Part shown: one piece after another, positions 8,001-16,550 of the stretch | Numbering within the stretch: position 1 is the stretch's first letter | Layout of the letters: each line of letters starts with the position of its first letter | The notes under the pieces: model-generated | The model's input: the letters and a program-made list of their open reading frames with translations, nothing else | Databases searched by the model: none | Told to the model about the DNA's origin: nothing | Assembly: GCA_934747885.1 (NCBI GenBank) | Contig: CAKVHE010000002.1 | Span: 62,001-126,000, forward strand | Reading direction: 5' to 3' | DNA from: an uncultured Clostridia bacterium | Lineage (GTDB): Bacteria > Bacillota > Clostridia > Christensenellales > UBA1242 | DNA: 64,000 nt | Translations under genes and position numbers: made by a program

Positions 8001-8027
8001 GTGAAGAGTGAAAAGTGAATAGTGAAA
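8000..8027 (+). repeat. Four tandem 7-bp repeats (AGTGAAN)
   Basis: Four uninterrupted copies of AGTGAAN (N = G, A, T, A) ending 31 bp before the protein A start codon, directly upstream of the AAGGAGA ribosome-binding site. Confidence 0.85.
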
Positions 8028-8058
8028 AAGTAATCAATAAGGATAGAAGGAGAAACTT

Positions 8059-9654
8059 ATGAAAAATAGAAACACGACAAAGTTGGTGGCGACTATTGTT
8101 TCTATGGTAAGTGCATTATGCTTACTTGCGGTGGGTGTGTTTGCAACACTTACAAACTTTCAAGTTGCGATTGCTAACCAACTTAATTTAAAGTTTGATG
8201 CGGTAGAAGGCACGCTTTATGCAACGCGTGTAGGTGATGTTGCGGGTACTGACCGTACCACCAGCAAAGTACTGAGTGAAAGTACCACCGCAACCGATTG
8301 GCTAAAAGTGTACGACGGCACAACCACCGAAGGTGTGCAAAATGACGCACTGACCAGCATTCAAGAAAAGGTAGATTTTATCTCAAACGATAAAATTAAG
8401 GAAAAAGTTAATGCCGGAACAACCAGCATAGCAATAACTTACTATTTTTACTATACCTTGCCAGCAGACGGTGTGGCAAATAACATAACGCTAACAGCGC
8501 CAGCAGTGGCAGACCCAAATGTTGCAATTACTTATTCTTATGTAAAAGCGACTAGCAGCACCTTGCCGGACTTTACGAGCGGAACAGCAATGACTGATGG
8601 TGCTGTGGTAACGGTAAATGCTGGCGAGCATGTGTACATAAAAGCAGAAGCCCGCGTGGATTTAAGCAAATCAGTAAAGATAGAGAATACTGATTGGAGT
8701 TTTACCCTTAATTTTGGTATAGCAACGACCCAGTCAACATCATCAAGAATAAAAGTAACTGATGAAGCGATTGGTGGCAACTACTATTATTATGTAGAAC
8801 TAGGTGAGTATCCTCAAACCGTGGTAGAAGACACAACAACCCTATCTGCATTAAATGCACTAGGTGATAGCGCCAAAACTGGCAGAACCTTTACGGTTGG
8901 TGCAAGTGACGATAGCGCGCAAACCGCGCATGTGGAATATACCTACAACGGTGCTAAATATGTAAAAGTAGCAAGTGCGGTAGTTCGTGATAGTGGCTCA
9001 AAATTTGCTAGTGGTACTGCACCAACCCGTGGAAATAGCTATTGGTTTAAGGTAGAACCAATAAAGTGGTTTTTACTAGAAGCATATAGCGCGACCAAAA
9101 CTGCCTACACAGGTTCAACCACCAATTTAAGGGTAATAAGCGAAAAGTCGTTAACGGCAAATGTGATGTTTGAAAAGTATGTAGCAAATACGACCTGTAA
9201 TGTATGGGGAACCAGCAATATCCGTGATTGGTTAAATAATGCCTTTTACACCAGCGCATTTAGTGCAGAAGATAAAGGCCATATTGTTAAAAACACGACC
9301 AGATACTTTGGCACTAATAAATACAATACCAAAGACGACTACACCACAACAACAGGTGGTAGCACCAGCGAAGACAATGTATGGCTATTAAGTTACTACG
9401 AATCAGGTAATACATATTATGGCACCAACTTATATTTAAACAAAAACACACGCAAAGCAACACCTACTGATTTTGCGGTTGTTAATAATGTGCTTATGAA
9501 CTCAACTGGCTGCTGCGGGTACTATTGGCTGCGTTCCGCGGGCAATTATGATAGTAATGCGTGTTTTGTACTCGGTGACGGCGGCATGTTCGCCAACGGC
9601 GGTGTAGACAGTACCGACTTCGGCGTGCGTCCCGCTTTGACAATAACCCTTTAA
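8059..9654 (+). CDS. SipW-type exported surface protein A with C-type-lectin-like (DUF6273-like) C-terminus
   Basis: 531 residues. The N-terminal TKLVATIVSMVSALCLLAVGVFA segment is a SipW-cognate-type signal, followed by a beta-rich domain (to about residue 220) nearly shared with the proteins at 43797 and 49726. The C-terminal about 290 residues contain WFKVEPIKW, NVWL, YWLRSAG and GVRPAL, the pattern of DUF6273/FGE-like C-type-lectin folds found in Clostridia surface proteins. The last about 35 codons before GVRPAL are hypervariable relative to the protein at 49726. AAGGAG site before the ATG. Transcription probably starts in the repeat element at 7600, through the G15 leader. Probably cleaved by the signal peptidase at 28999. 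Ligand unknown. Confidence 0.85.
   Translation: MKNRNTTKLVATIVSMVSALCLLAVGVFATLTNFQVAIANQLNLKFDAVEGTLYATRVGDVAGTDRTTSKVLSESTTATDWLKVYDGTTTEGVQNDALTSIQEKVDFISNDKIKEKVNAGTTSIAITYYFYYTLPADGVANNITLTAPAVADPNVAITYSYVKATSSTLPDFTSGTAMTDGAVVTVNAGEHVYIKAEARVDLSKSVKIENTDWSFTLNFGIATTQSTSSRIKVTDEAIGGNYYYYVELGEYPQTVVEDTTTLSALNALGDSAKTGRTFTVGASDDSAQTAHVEYTYNGAKYVKVASAVVRDSGSKFASGTAPTRGNSYWFKVEPIKWFLLEAYSATKTAYTGSTTNLRVISEKSLTANVMFEKYVANTTCNVWGTSNIRDWLNNAFYTSAFSAEDKGHIVKNTTRYFGTNKYNTKDDYTTTTGGSTSEDNVWLLSYYESGNTYYGTNLYLNKNTRKATPTDFAVVNNVLMNSTGCCGYYWLRSAGNYDSNACFVLGDGGMFANGGVDSTDFGVRPALTITL
9544..9621 (+). other. Candidate hypervariable (VR-like) segment of protein A
   Basis: 26 codons between the conserved GCGGGC (Ala-Gly) and GGCGTGCGTCCCGCTTTG (Gly-Val-Arg-Pro-Ala-Leu). 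It aligns without gaps with 51193-51270. By hand count the two differ at 13 first, 15 second and only 6 third codon positions. The segment is also visibly richer in G and C than the rest of the gene. Confidence 0.6.
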
Positions 9655-9685
9655 TGCATTAACTTTGGCGTAAAATTTTTAAAAT

Positions 9686-9716
9686 AAAAAAGAGTTTCGT
9701 TTGAAACTCTTTTTTA
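9686..9716. terminator. Bidirectional terminator between protein A and serS
   Basis: A-run, GAGTTTC/GAAACTC stem with four-base loop, and T-run. A/T tracts on both sides let it serve both converging genes. Confidence 0.85.
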
Positions 9717-9742
9717 TGTTTTTAACAAACTTTTAACAATTG

Positions 9743-11029
9743 TTATTTAATTGGTAAAATTTTGGTTTTGCCACCCATATATGGTTGCAACACTTTTGGA
9801 ATGTTAACCGAGCCGTCTTCGTTGTAGTTGTTTTCTAGCAAAGCAATTAGGGCGCGAGTGTTTGCAAGTACGGTGTTGTTTAGGGTGTGGGCAAAGTAGT
9901 TGCCGTTTTCACCTTTTATACGTATGCCAAGGCGTCTGGCTTGAGCATCGCCTAGGGTAGAACAAGAACCAACTTCAAAATATTTTTGTTGGCGTGGGCT
10001 CCACGCTTCAATATCACAAGATTTAACTTTTAGGTCGGCTAGGTCGCCAGAACAGCATTCTAGTTGACGCACCGGGATATCCATATTGCGGAAAATTTCC
10101 ACGGTGTAGCGCCACATCTTTTCGTACCAGTCCATACTGTCTTTTGGTTCACATACAACAATCATTTCTTGCTTTTCAAATTGGTGTACGCGATAAATCC
10201 CGCGTTCTTCAATGCCGTGTGCCCCAACTTCTTTTCTAAAACATGGGGAATAGCTGGTCATGGTTATTGGCAAATTGTTTGCCGGTATAAGTTGACCTTT
10301 AAATTTGCCTATCATTGAGTGTTCACTAGTGCCAATTAAAAATAGGTCTTCACCTTCAATTTTGTACATCATGGCACTCATCTCTGCAAAACTCATAACA
10401 CCGTTTACTACATCAGAGCGTATCATAAATGGTGGTATGCAATAAATAAACCCTTTTTCAATCATGTAATCGCGGGCGTAGGATAGCATGGCGGTAGAAA
10501 GTCTGGCGCCGTCACCCATTAAGTAATAAAAGCCGTTTCCGCTGGTTCTGCCGGCGCTTTCTTTGTCTAGCGCACAAAATCTTGCCAAAATATCGCTATG
10601 GTAAGGAATTTCATAGGCCGGAACTTTTGCTTCACCAAAACGTTGAACTTCTACATTTTCGCTATCGTCTTTGCCAATTGGCACCGATTTGTCTATAATG
10701 TTTGGGATAACCATCATTATATTTTTTAGTTCGGTTTGTGCGGTTTCTAAGGTGTTGTCTATTTGAACTAATTCTTCGTTAATTTGCTTAACCTTAGCCT
10801 TTAATTCTTCTGCTTTGGCTAGATTTTTTTCTTTCATACATTTGCCAACTTCACCCGACAAAGTGTTGCGGTTGGCGCGCAAGGTGTCGCCTTTAACTTT
10901 GCATTCGCGGATGGTTTTGTCAAATTCTAGTGCGTTGTCTACCAGTGGTAGTTTGGCGTCTTGAAATTTCTTTTTGATGTTTTCGCGTACAACATCAGGG
11001 TTTTCTCTTAAAAAATTGATATCTATCAT
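9743..11029 (-). CDS. serS: Seryl-tRNA synthetase
   Basis: 428 residues from the ATG at 11029 (MIDINFLRENPDVVREN), preceded by AGGA. A further upstream TTG would add 18 residues that do not belong to the family and would overlap the promoter. The N-terminal helical arm (about 30-110) is the tRNA-binding coiled coil. Class II motif 2 is visible in SPCFRKEVGAHGIEERGIYRVHQFEK and motif 3 in NYFAHTLNNTVLANTRALIALLENN. It charges tRNA-Ser. It is transcribed alone, divergently from dnaB, and converges on protein A with a shared terminator. The leader is only about 20 nt, so there is no T-box. Confidence 0.96.
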   Translation of the reverse strand: MIDINFLRENPDVVRENIKKKFQDAKLPLVDNALEFDKTIRECKVKGDTLRANRNTLSGEVGKCMKEKNLAKAEELKAKVKQINEELVQIDNTLETAQTELKNIMMVIPNIIDKSVPIGKDDSENVEVQRFGEAKVPAYEIPYHSDILARFCALDKESAGRTSGNGFYYLMGDGARLSTAMLSYARDYMIEKGFIYCIPPFMIRSDVVNGVMSFAEMSAMMYKIEGEDLFLIGTSEHSMIGKFKGQLIPANNLPITMTSYSPCFRKEVGAHGIEERGIYRVHQFEKQEMIVVCEPKDSMDWYEKMWRYTVEIFRNMDIPVRQLECCSGDLADLKVKSCDIEAWSPRQQKYFEVGSCSTLGDAQARRLGIRIKGENGNYFAHTLNNTVLANTRALIALLENNYNEDGSVNIPKVLQPYMGGKTKILPIK

Positions 11030-11054
11030 AGTATTTTCCTCATGCTTTTTTACA

Positions 11055-11083
11055 ATTATAGCCACTTTGCAGGGGTTTGTCAA
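11055..11083 (-). promoter_or_regulatory. Promoter of serS
   Basis: On the minus strand a consensus promoter: TTGACA, 17 bp, TATAAT. Confidence 0.85.
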
Positions 11084-11107
11084 TTACTGCTTAAAAACAA
11101 ATTACTC

Positions 11108-11136
11108 TTGACTTGTTTTTTTGTCTATTGTATAAT
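11108..11136 (+). promoter_or_regulatory. Promoter of dnaB-alaS
   Basis: TTGACT, 17 bp, TATAAT, divergent from the serS promoter and about 40 bp before the dnaB start. Confidence 0.8.
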
Positions 11137-11174
11137 ATTTTTAATACAAATATAAAAAATGGGGAAGCATTGGG

Positions 11175-12740
11175 GTGGCTAAGGAAAACAAAAAAGAAGT
11201 AGAAAAAGCAAGTGCAAAAGTTCTGCCATACAACACAGAGGCAGAACAGAGCGTTTTGGGGGCAGCGCTTATTTCGGACGACGCGTGTTTGGGCGTTATG
11301 AGCAAGTTGGAGCCCCAAGATTTTTATGGCGAAGTGCATCAACGCATTTTTGCCGCAATGAAAAATTTATTCCAGCGCAATGTTCCGGTGGACTACATTA
11401 CCTTAACAGATGAACTAGAAAAGCAAGGTAAGTTGGAGTCTTGCGGGGGCGCGGAATATATTATGGATTTGTCCAACAACACGCCGTCAGCGTCGCGTTG
11501 GCCAAGTTACAGCGAAATTGTAAAGCGTTGTTCGGTAAACCGTCAGTTAATTGCCATTTGCGAAAAAATTACCAGAAAATCATTCAATGGTGATGCGGAT
11601 AGTTTGGGTGAAGCGGAAAAGTTTATTTTTGAACTTGCCGAAACCGGTCAAGTTTCGGAACTTGAAGGCATAAGTGAATATCTAAACATTGTTATGAAAA
11701 AGTTTGAGGAAATTAACAAAGAAGGCGGACAAATTAGAGGTATTCCATCAGGTTTTTATGCCATTGATGAAATTACTCACGGTTGGCAAAACAGTGACCT
11801 TATTATCATTGCAGCGCGTCCTGCTGTTGGTAAAACTTCGCTTGCCATGAACTTTGTCGTTAACGCTGCCTTAAAAAAGAAAAATTGTGCGGTGTTTAGC
11901 CTAGAAATGAGCAAGGCTCAACTGGCGCAAAGAATGCTTTGTTCGGTTGCGGGCGTGGATATGACGCGTGCCTTGTCGGCAAAACTTACGCCACAAGATT
12001 GGACAAAGTTGTTTAAGGCAACAAACACCCTAAACGAGTGCAACATTTTTATTGATGACAGCACAATGAACTCGCCAAGTGATATTTTGTCCAAGTGTCG
12101 AAAGTTAAAGCGTGAGCATGGGCTGGACTTAATTATGATTGACTACTTGCAGCTTATGTATAGTGACAAAAAAACGGACAACCGTCAGTCGGAAGTTTCG
12201 GATATTTCTAGACGAATGAAAATTTTGGCAAAAGAAATTGACGTTCCGGTATTGTTGCTTAGTCAGCTGAGCCGTGCGGTAGAAAACCGTCAAGGCAAAA
12301 AACCGGTGCTATCCGACCTTAGAGAAACCGGTGCAATTGAACAAGATGCCGATATCGTTATGTTTATTCACAAGCCGGAAGAAATGCAAGGCGTGGAGCG
12401 CGAAGGTGAAGCCAGCGACTATATTGCCGAAATTATTTTTGCAAAACATCGTAATGGTAAAATTGGCAGCGTAAATATTGGTTGGAAGGGTTCGAGAGTA
12501 AGCTTTGTAAATTTGCCACGTGATGGCGAAAAGCAAAGTTTGATGGACTCTGAACCACCAGAGATAAGCCGTCAACCTCAAAAGATTGACAAGCAAGTGC
12601 TGGATAGCGTTTTTGCAGATGATGACCCACCATTTGAAGAAGATTTGCCGCCGGCGGAAGATTACGTTCCACCGTTTGACGCGGGTGACGCACCGCCGCC
12701 TGATGAAGGTTTTGATCCAAATTTAGATATGTTTGAATAA
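11175..12740 (+). CDS. dnaB: Replicative DNA helicase
   Basis: 521 residues from a GTG start with GGGGAAG upstream. The DnaB N-terminal domain begins at LPYNTEAEQSVLGAAL (about residue 18). The RecA-like motor domain has Walker A ARPAVGKTS near residue 215, Walker B LIMIDYLQLM, and the DnaB signatures LSQLSRAVENR and RETGAIEQDADIVMF. It unwinds DNA at the fork as a hexamer. The last about 60 residues form a Pro/Asp/Glu-rich acidic tail not part of the core fold. In many Bacillota dnaB follows rplI near rpsF-ssb-rpsR. Here it stands apart, 9 bp ahead of an alanyl-tRNA synthetase gene. Confidence 0.96.
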   Translation: MAKENKKEVEKASAKVLPYNTEAEQSVLGAALISDDACLGVMSKLEPQDFYGEVHQRIFAAMKNLFQRNVPVDYITLTDELEKQGKLESCGGAEYIMDLSNNTPSASRWPSYSEIVKRCSVNRQLIAICEKITRKSFNGDADSLGEAEKFIFELAETGQVSELEGISEYLNIVMKKFEEINKEGGQIRGIPSGFYAIDEITHGWQNSDLIIIAARPAVGKTSLAMNFVVNAALKKKNCAVFSLEMSKAQLAQRMLCSVAGVDMTRALSAKLTPQDWTKLFKATNTLNECNIFIDDSTMNSPSDILSKCRKLKREHGLDLIMIDYLQLMYSDKKTDNRQSEVSDISRRMKILAKEIDVPVLLLSQLSRAVENRQGKKPVLSDLRETGAIEQDADIVMFIHKPEEMQGVEREGEASDYIAEIIFAKHRNGKIGSVNIGWKGSRVSFVNLPRDGEKQSLMDSEPPEISRQPQKIDKQVLDSVFADDDPPFEEDLPPAEDYVPPFDAGDAPPPDEGFDPNLDMFE

Positions 12741-12749
12741 GAGGATAAT

Positions 12750-14591
12750 ATGAAAAAATTTACAAGTGAAGGCTTAAGAGAAAGCTGGATAAAATTTTAT
12801 GAAGAAAGAGGGCACAAAAATATCGGTGCGGTATCGCTAATTGGTGATGGCACCACGGGGGTTATGTTTAATGTTGCGGGTATGCAACCACTAATGCCTT
12901 ATTTGCTAGGCAAAAAGCATCCAATGGGCACTCGCCTTTGCAATGTGCAAGGCTGTGTGCGTACCCTAGATATTGAAGAAGTTGGTGACGAAAGCCACTT
13001 GACTTTTTTTGAAATGATGGGCAACTGGAGCCTTGGTGACTACTTTAAAAAAGAAAAAACAGCTTGGTCGTATGAACTTTTAACAAAAGTTTTTGGGCTT
13101 GACGGCAACAAAATTTGCAGCACCGTTTTTGCCGGTAACGAAAGTGCACCACGTGATGACGAAACCGCAAATTTGCTTTTAAATTTGGGAATTAAAAAAG
13201 AAAATATTTATTACCTTGGCAAAAAACCTAACGGCAAAGAAAACAACTGGTGGGAACTTGAAGGCACGGTGGGTACTCCTTGTGGGCCGGATAATGAATG
13301 GTTTTATCCTTTAACCGACACGCCATGCAGTGATCACTGTGACATAAATTGCAAATGTGGCAGATATGTAGAAATTGGCAACGATGTTTATATGCAATAC
13401 AAAAAGACCGAAACGGGCTATGAACCACTAGATGGCAAAAACGTAGATACCGGTTTTGGTTTTGAGCGCTTGCTCATGTTTTTAAACGGTTTAACCGATG
13501 TTTACAAAACCGACTTGTTTGCAGATGTAATTAAAAAAATTGAAGAACTAAGCGGTGAAAAATATGGTGAGGACGCCGAACGCACTCGTCAAATGCGTAT
13601 TGTTGCCGATCATATCCGTACTGCAACCATGCTTATTGGTGACGAACATGGTATCGTCCCTTCAAATGTGGGTGCGGGATATGTTTTGCGTAGATTGCTT
13701 CGTAGAGCCATTCAGTTTGCAACTCGTTTAAAATTGCCAGCTGGTACGCTTGCAACTTTGTCTTTGATGTTTATTGACAAGTACCAAAAGGCTTATCCAA
13801 ATTTGGCTTTAAAGAAAGAATATATTGTTGACGAAATCAACAAAGAGGAACAAAAATTTGAAAAGACTTTGGAACAAGGCTTAAAGGAATTTCAAAAAGT
13901 AATTAACGGCTTAATTCGCAAAAAAGAGTTTATTGCAAAAAGTGATCCATCGGCTGTGGTTGATGAAATTATCCCTGGCAAAACCGCATTTAGACTTTAT
14001 GAAACTTTTGGTTTTCCGCTAGAAATGACCATAGAAATGGCGGGCGAACTAGGTTACACCGTAGACAAACAAGGCTACGACGAAGCCTACAAGGCACATC
14101 AAGAACTTGCGCGTGCAGGCTCGGAGCAACACTTTAAGGGCGGGCTTGCAGAAACCAACGAAATAACCACTCGTATGCATACCGCCACTCATTTGATGCT
14201 GGCTGGACTAAGAAAAGTTTTGGGTGATACTGTTTACCAACGCGGAAGCAACACCACTACCGAACGTATCCGTTTTGACTTTTCGTACGACAAACCAATG
14301 ACCAAGGAACAAATTGCTGAGGTTGAAAAGTTTGTCAATGATGCAATTGCAGCAAAAATTGATGTAGAAATGAAAGAAGTAAGTTTGAAAGAAGCAAAAG
14401 AAGCGGGCGCTATGGGTATTTTTGATAACAAGTATGGTGACCGTGTTAAAACTTACAAAATTGGTGATTTAAGTTACGAAATTTGTGGCGGGCCACATGT
14501 AAAAAATACTGCTGAAATTGGCAAGTTTGTTATAACCAAAGAACAAAGCAGTAGTGCAGGTGTGCGTCGTATTAGGGCAGAATTAAGATAA
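12750..14591 (+). CDS. alaS: Alanyl-tRNA synthetase lacking the C-terminal C-Ala domain
   Basis: 613 residues. The class II catalytic core starts KKFTSEGLRESWIKFYEERGHK and includes GDESHLTFFEMMGNWSLGDYF and NVDTGFGFERL. The tRNA-recognition region and the editing domain follow, with zinc-ligand motifs HTATH (about 480) and CGGPHV (about 585). It ends with SSSAGVRRIRAELR, where family members normally continue through a coiled coil into the DHHA1-type C-Ala domain for a total of about 870 residues. The stop is clean, and the next gene begins 21 bp later with no C-Ala remnant. It charges tRNA-Ala and probably still edits mischarged Ser/Gly. GAGG ribosome-binding site 9 bp after dnaB. Confidence 0.93.
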   Translation: MKKFTSEGLRESWIKFYEERGHKNIGAVSLIGDGTTGVMFNVAGMQPLMPYLLGKKHPMGTRLCNVQGCVRTLDIEEVGDESHLTFFEMMGNWSLGDYFKKEKTAWSYELLTKVFGLDGNKICSTVFAGNESAPRDDETANLLLNLGIKKENIYYLGKKPNGKENNWWELEGTVGTPCGPDNEWFYPLTDTPCSDHCDINCKCGRYVEIGNDVYMQYKKTETGYEPLDGKNVDTGFGFERLLMFLNGLTDVYKTDLFADVIKKIEELSGEKYGEDAERTRQMRIVADHIRTATMLIGDEHGIVPSNVGAGYVLRRLLRRAIQFATRLKLPAGTLATLSLMFIDKYQKAYPNLALKKEYIVDEINKEEQKFEKTLEQGLKEFQKVINGLIRKKEFIAKSDPSAVVDEIIPGKTAFRLYETFGFPLEMTIEMAGELGYTVDKQGYDEAYKAHQELARAGSEQHFKGGLAETNEITTRMHTATHLMLAGLRKVLGDTVYQRGSNTTTERIRFDFSYDKPMTKEQIAEVEKFVNDAIAAKIDVEMKEVSLKEAKEAGAMGIFDNKYGDRVKTYKIGDLSYEICGGPHVKNTAEIGKFVITKEQSSSAGVRRIRAELR

Positions 14592-14612
14592 TTTGGGGAA
14601 AGGAACGCCAAG

Positions 14613-16244
14613 ATGAAAAAACTGTTGCGTAATCTTTTAATTATTTTTGGAAGCTTGTTTGCCGTTGTCGCTGTTATGGCGCTAGCGCTAGTTATTGCAC
14701 CGGGCATAAACTTTTTTGGGGTGCAATTTATCTCGTATAACGGTGGTGCGGTGGACGAAACCGCTCGCGTAAACGGATTGTCGGGTGTCAGTGACCATAT
14801 TTATGTGCATGTAGAAGATGTGCCTGTAAATTTGGTTTTTGATCAAACCGAAGCCTTGACGGCCAATTTGTTGCAACATTACACGGGGTATACGTCAACG
14901 GCAAAAACCTTGCTGGATATGTCTACCACCAATAGGCGTACCACCATTTTTGCGCAAGGCTACAATCGCTTTTTGTTTGGATCAAACGAAGAGGGCAATG
15001 GTTTAAACCTTTCTATACCAAAAACCTTTAATGGGCATATTACCATTGAAAGCTCAAATGCCGATGTAACTTTTTCGGGGTATGATGACATCACATTAAA
15101 AGATGTATTTATTAAAACCACCGGTCAAATAAAATTTAACAACCGCGTTTCGATGAACAATTTAAACTTAGAAATAAATTCTGCTTATGTAGAAATTCCG
15201 GAACGCGTTGTAGTAAGACAAAAAATTGGTGTGGTTAGCAGAACTGGTTCAGTTTGTATAATGGGCGCGCAGTCTAGCGACATAAAGTTTGAGAGTAAGG
15301 CCGGAACCTTGATGTTTGTTGAGTGCAACAATTTAGAAGTTGTGGGCAGAAACGCCAAACTAGAAGGCGCTACCGAAATTGCACCCAAAGTAAAGGGCAA
15401 CGCCAAAGTTGTTATTGGTAGATCAGTCGTTTTAAGTGAGGTAGGTGGCAACGCAGACATTGCTACCAAACGCGGCGATATTGTTGTTGGTGAAAGTGCC
15501 GGCGTTTATAGTGGCGAATACAATTTGAGCACTATGTCGGGCAAAATTACTATGCATGGCAAATACACCAATAGCGCACTTAGCGTGGTTACCAAATCTG
15601 GTGACATATCTATTGGCAATATTGTAATGGCAGAAATAAAAAGTGACCGTGGCAAAATTGCTATTGAGCAAACCGACAAAGTAAATATAATTGGCGGAAT
15701 TGGCAACATAACAATTGCCGAAGTAAAGTCGGCGGCAAACATAACCTCAAAACGCGGAAGTGTTACGCTATCAAGTGAAAACGGCAAGGCTATCGGTAAT
15801 GCCGAAATAACCACAACGGGTGGACGCATAAGCATTTATAACGCTTTGGGTGATAGTTACAAACTTGCAACAAGCACCGGCGTGGTAAACTTTTATAGTA
15901 CAAGCACCGGCGGACAACAACTAGAAATAACTTCAAAACATGGCAAAGTTAACGGCTTTGGAATTTGCGGAAAAACGACCATAACGACCAATGCTGATGT
16001 AAATTTGGAAGTGGCAAGAGTTAATGGTTTGATTTCGGTGAATTCAAACAACGGTGATTGCAACATCGCGCTAGACGACAACGCGCGCAACGCTTACTAC
16101 AATTTGGAAAGTGTTAAAAGTAACATCGTTTCGGCGCCAAACCTTACCGCAAAAACGAAAATATACAACACCGTACCGGAAAATGGTGCGGAAGAAAAGA
16201 CCATTATGGTAAGAACCAAATGGGGAAAAATTAACATAGAATAA
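14613..16244 (+). CDS. DUF4097-like membrane-anchored beta-helix protein
   Basis: 543 residues. One N-terminal membrane segment (about 5-30, LLIIFGSLFAVVAVMALALVIAPG) with no lipobox, so it is probably anchored outside the cell by its N-terminus. From about residue 130 on it shows repeated short strands with the pattern xxTKSGDISI, SDRGKIAI, TSKRGSVTLS, TTGGRISIYN and SKHGKVNGF, typical of the right-handed parallel beta-helix of DUF4097 putative adhesins. Function unknown. It follows alaS by 21 bp with a GGGGAAAGGA site and ends the dnaB-alaS transcription unit at a strong terminator. Confidence 0.8.
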   Translation: MKKLLRNLLIIFGSLFAVVAVMALALVIAPGINFFGVQFISYNGGAVDETARVNGLSGVSDHIYVHVEDVPVNLVFDQTEALTANLLQHYTGYTSTAKTLLDMSTTNRRTTIFAQGYNRFLFGSNEEGNGLNLSIPKTFNGHITIESSNADVTFSGYDDITLKDVFIKTTGQIKFNNRVSMNNLNLEINSAYVEIPERVVVRQKIGVVSRTGSVCIMGAQSSDIKFESKAGTLMFVECNNLEVVGRNAKLEGATEIAPKVKGNAKVVIGRSVVLSEVGGNADIATKRGDIVVGESAGVYSGEYNLSTMSGKITMHGKYTNSALSVVTKSGDISIGNIVMAEIKSDRGKIAIEQTDKVNIIGGIGNITIAEVKSAANITSKRGSVTLSSENGKAIGNAEITTTGGRISIYNALGDSYKLATSTGVVNFYSTSTGGQQLEITSKHGKVNGFGICGKTTITTNADVNLEVARVNGLISVNSNNGDCNIALDDNARNAYYNLESVKSNIVSAPNLTAKTKIYNTVPENGAEEKTIMVRTKWGKINIE

Positions 16245-16248
16245 AATA

Positions 16249-16280
16249 AAAATTCCAACCCTAGGGCTGGAATTTTTTTA
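16249..16280. terminator. Terminator after the DUF4097-like gene
   Basis: AAATTCCA...TGGAATTT stem with CCCTAGGG-like apex and T7. Its A-rich left side may also serve the converging small gene at 16299. Confidence 0.85.
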
Positions 16281-16298
16281 ACTTTTGTAACTAGATTG

Positions 16299-16442
16299 TT
16301 AAACTTCGGTAAATTCGTTGTTTGAACAATTTGGGCATGGTGGCATTTTGTCATGTTTGCCTAAGTCAACTTGGCAACCACAGTTTGTGCAACAGTAGCA
16401 ACCAGTACCTGGTTTTTCACCGGTTTTGTAGATTTTGCTCAT
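16299..16442 (-). CDS. Tiny zinc-ribbon protein
   Basis: 47 residues. It has a Cys cluster CYCCTNCGC in the first half and a CPNC pair near the C-terminus, with the rubredoxin/zinc-ribbon spacing of two Cys pairs, so it should bind one metal ion. AAGGAG sits 8 bases before the ATG. It is similar in layout to small zinc-ribbon proteins common in Clostridia whose role is not known. Transcribed alone on the minus strand, converging on the DUF4097-like gene. Confidence 0.8.
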   Translation of the reverse strand: MSKIYKTGEKPGTGCYCCTNCGCQVDLGKHDKMPPCPNCSNNEFTEV

Positions 16443-16503
16443 ACTTAACTCCTTTTTGTATTTTTAGTAGTTTGCTCGAGTTTGAAAATTTTATACCAAA
16501 TAT

Positions 16504-16533
16504 TTGTAAATTTTATTTTGGGTATGATATAAT
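16504..16533 (+). promoter_or_regulatory. Promoter of the lipid kinase gene
   Basis: TTGTAA, 18 bp, TATAAT about 18 bp before the start codon. Confidence 0.6.
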
Positions 16534-16550
16534 AACAAAGGTTAATAATT

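Noticed and set aside
9511..9742. Complete diversity-generating retroelement in the window
   Set aside because: No reverse transcriptase frame, no adenine-rich template repeat and no second copy of the 18-bp block other than those in proteins A and C were found by eye on either strand.
14585..14620. Frameshift as the reason for the short alaS
   Set aside because: No frame downstream encodes C-Ala-like sequence, and the next gene has its own ribosome-binding site and start.
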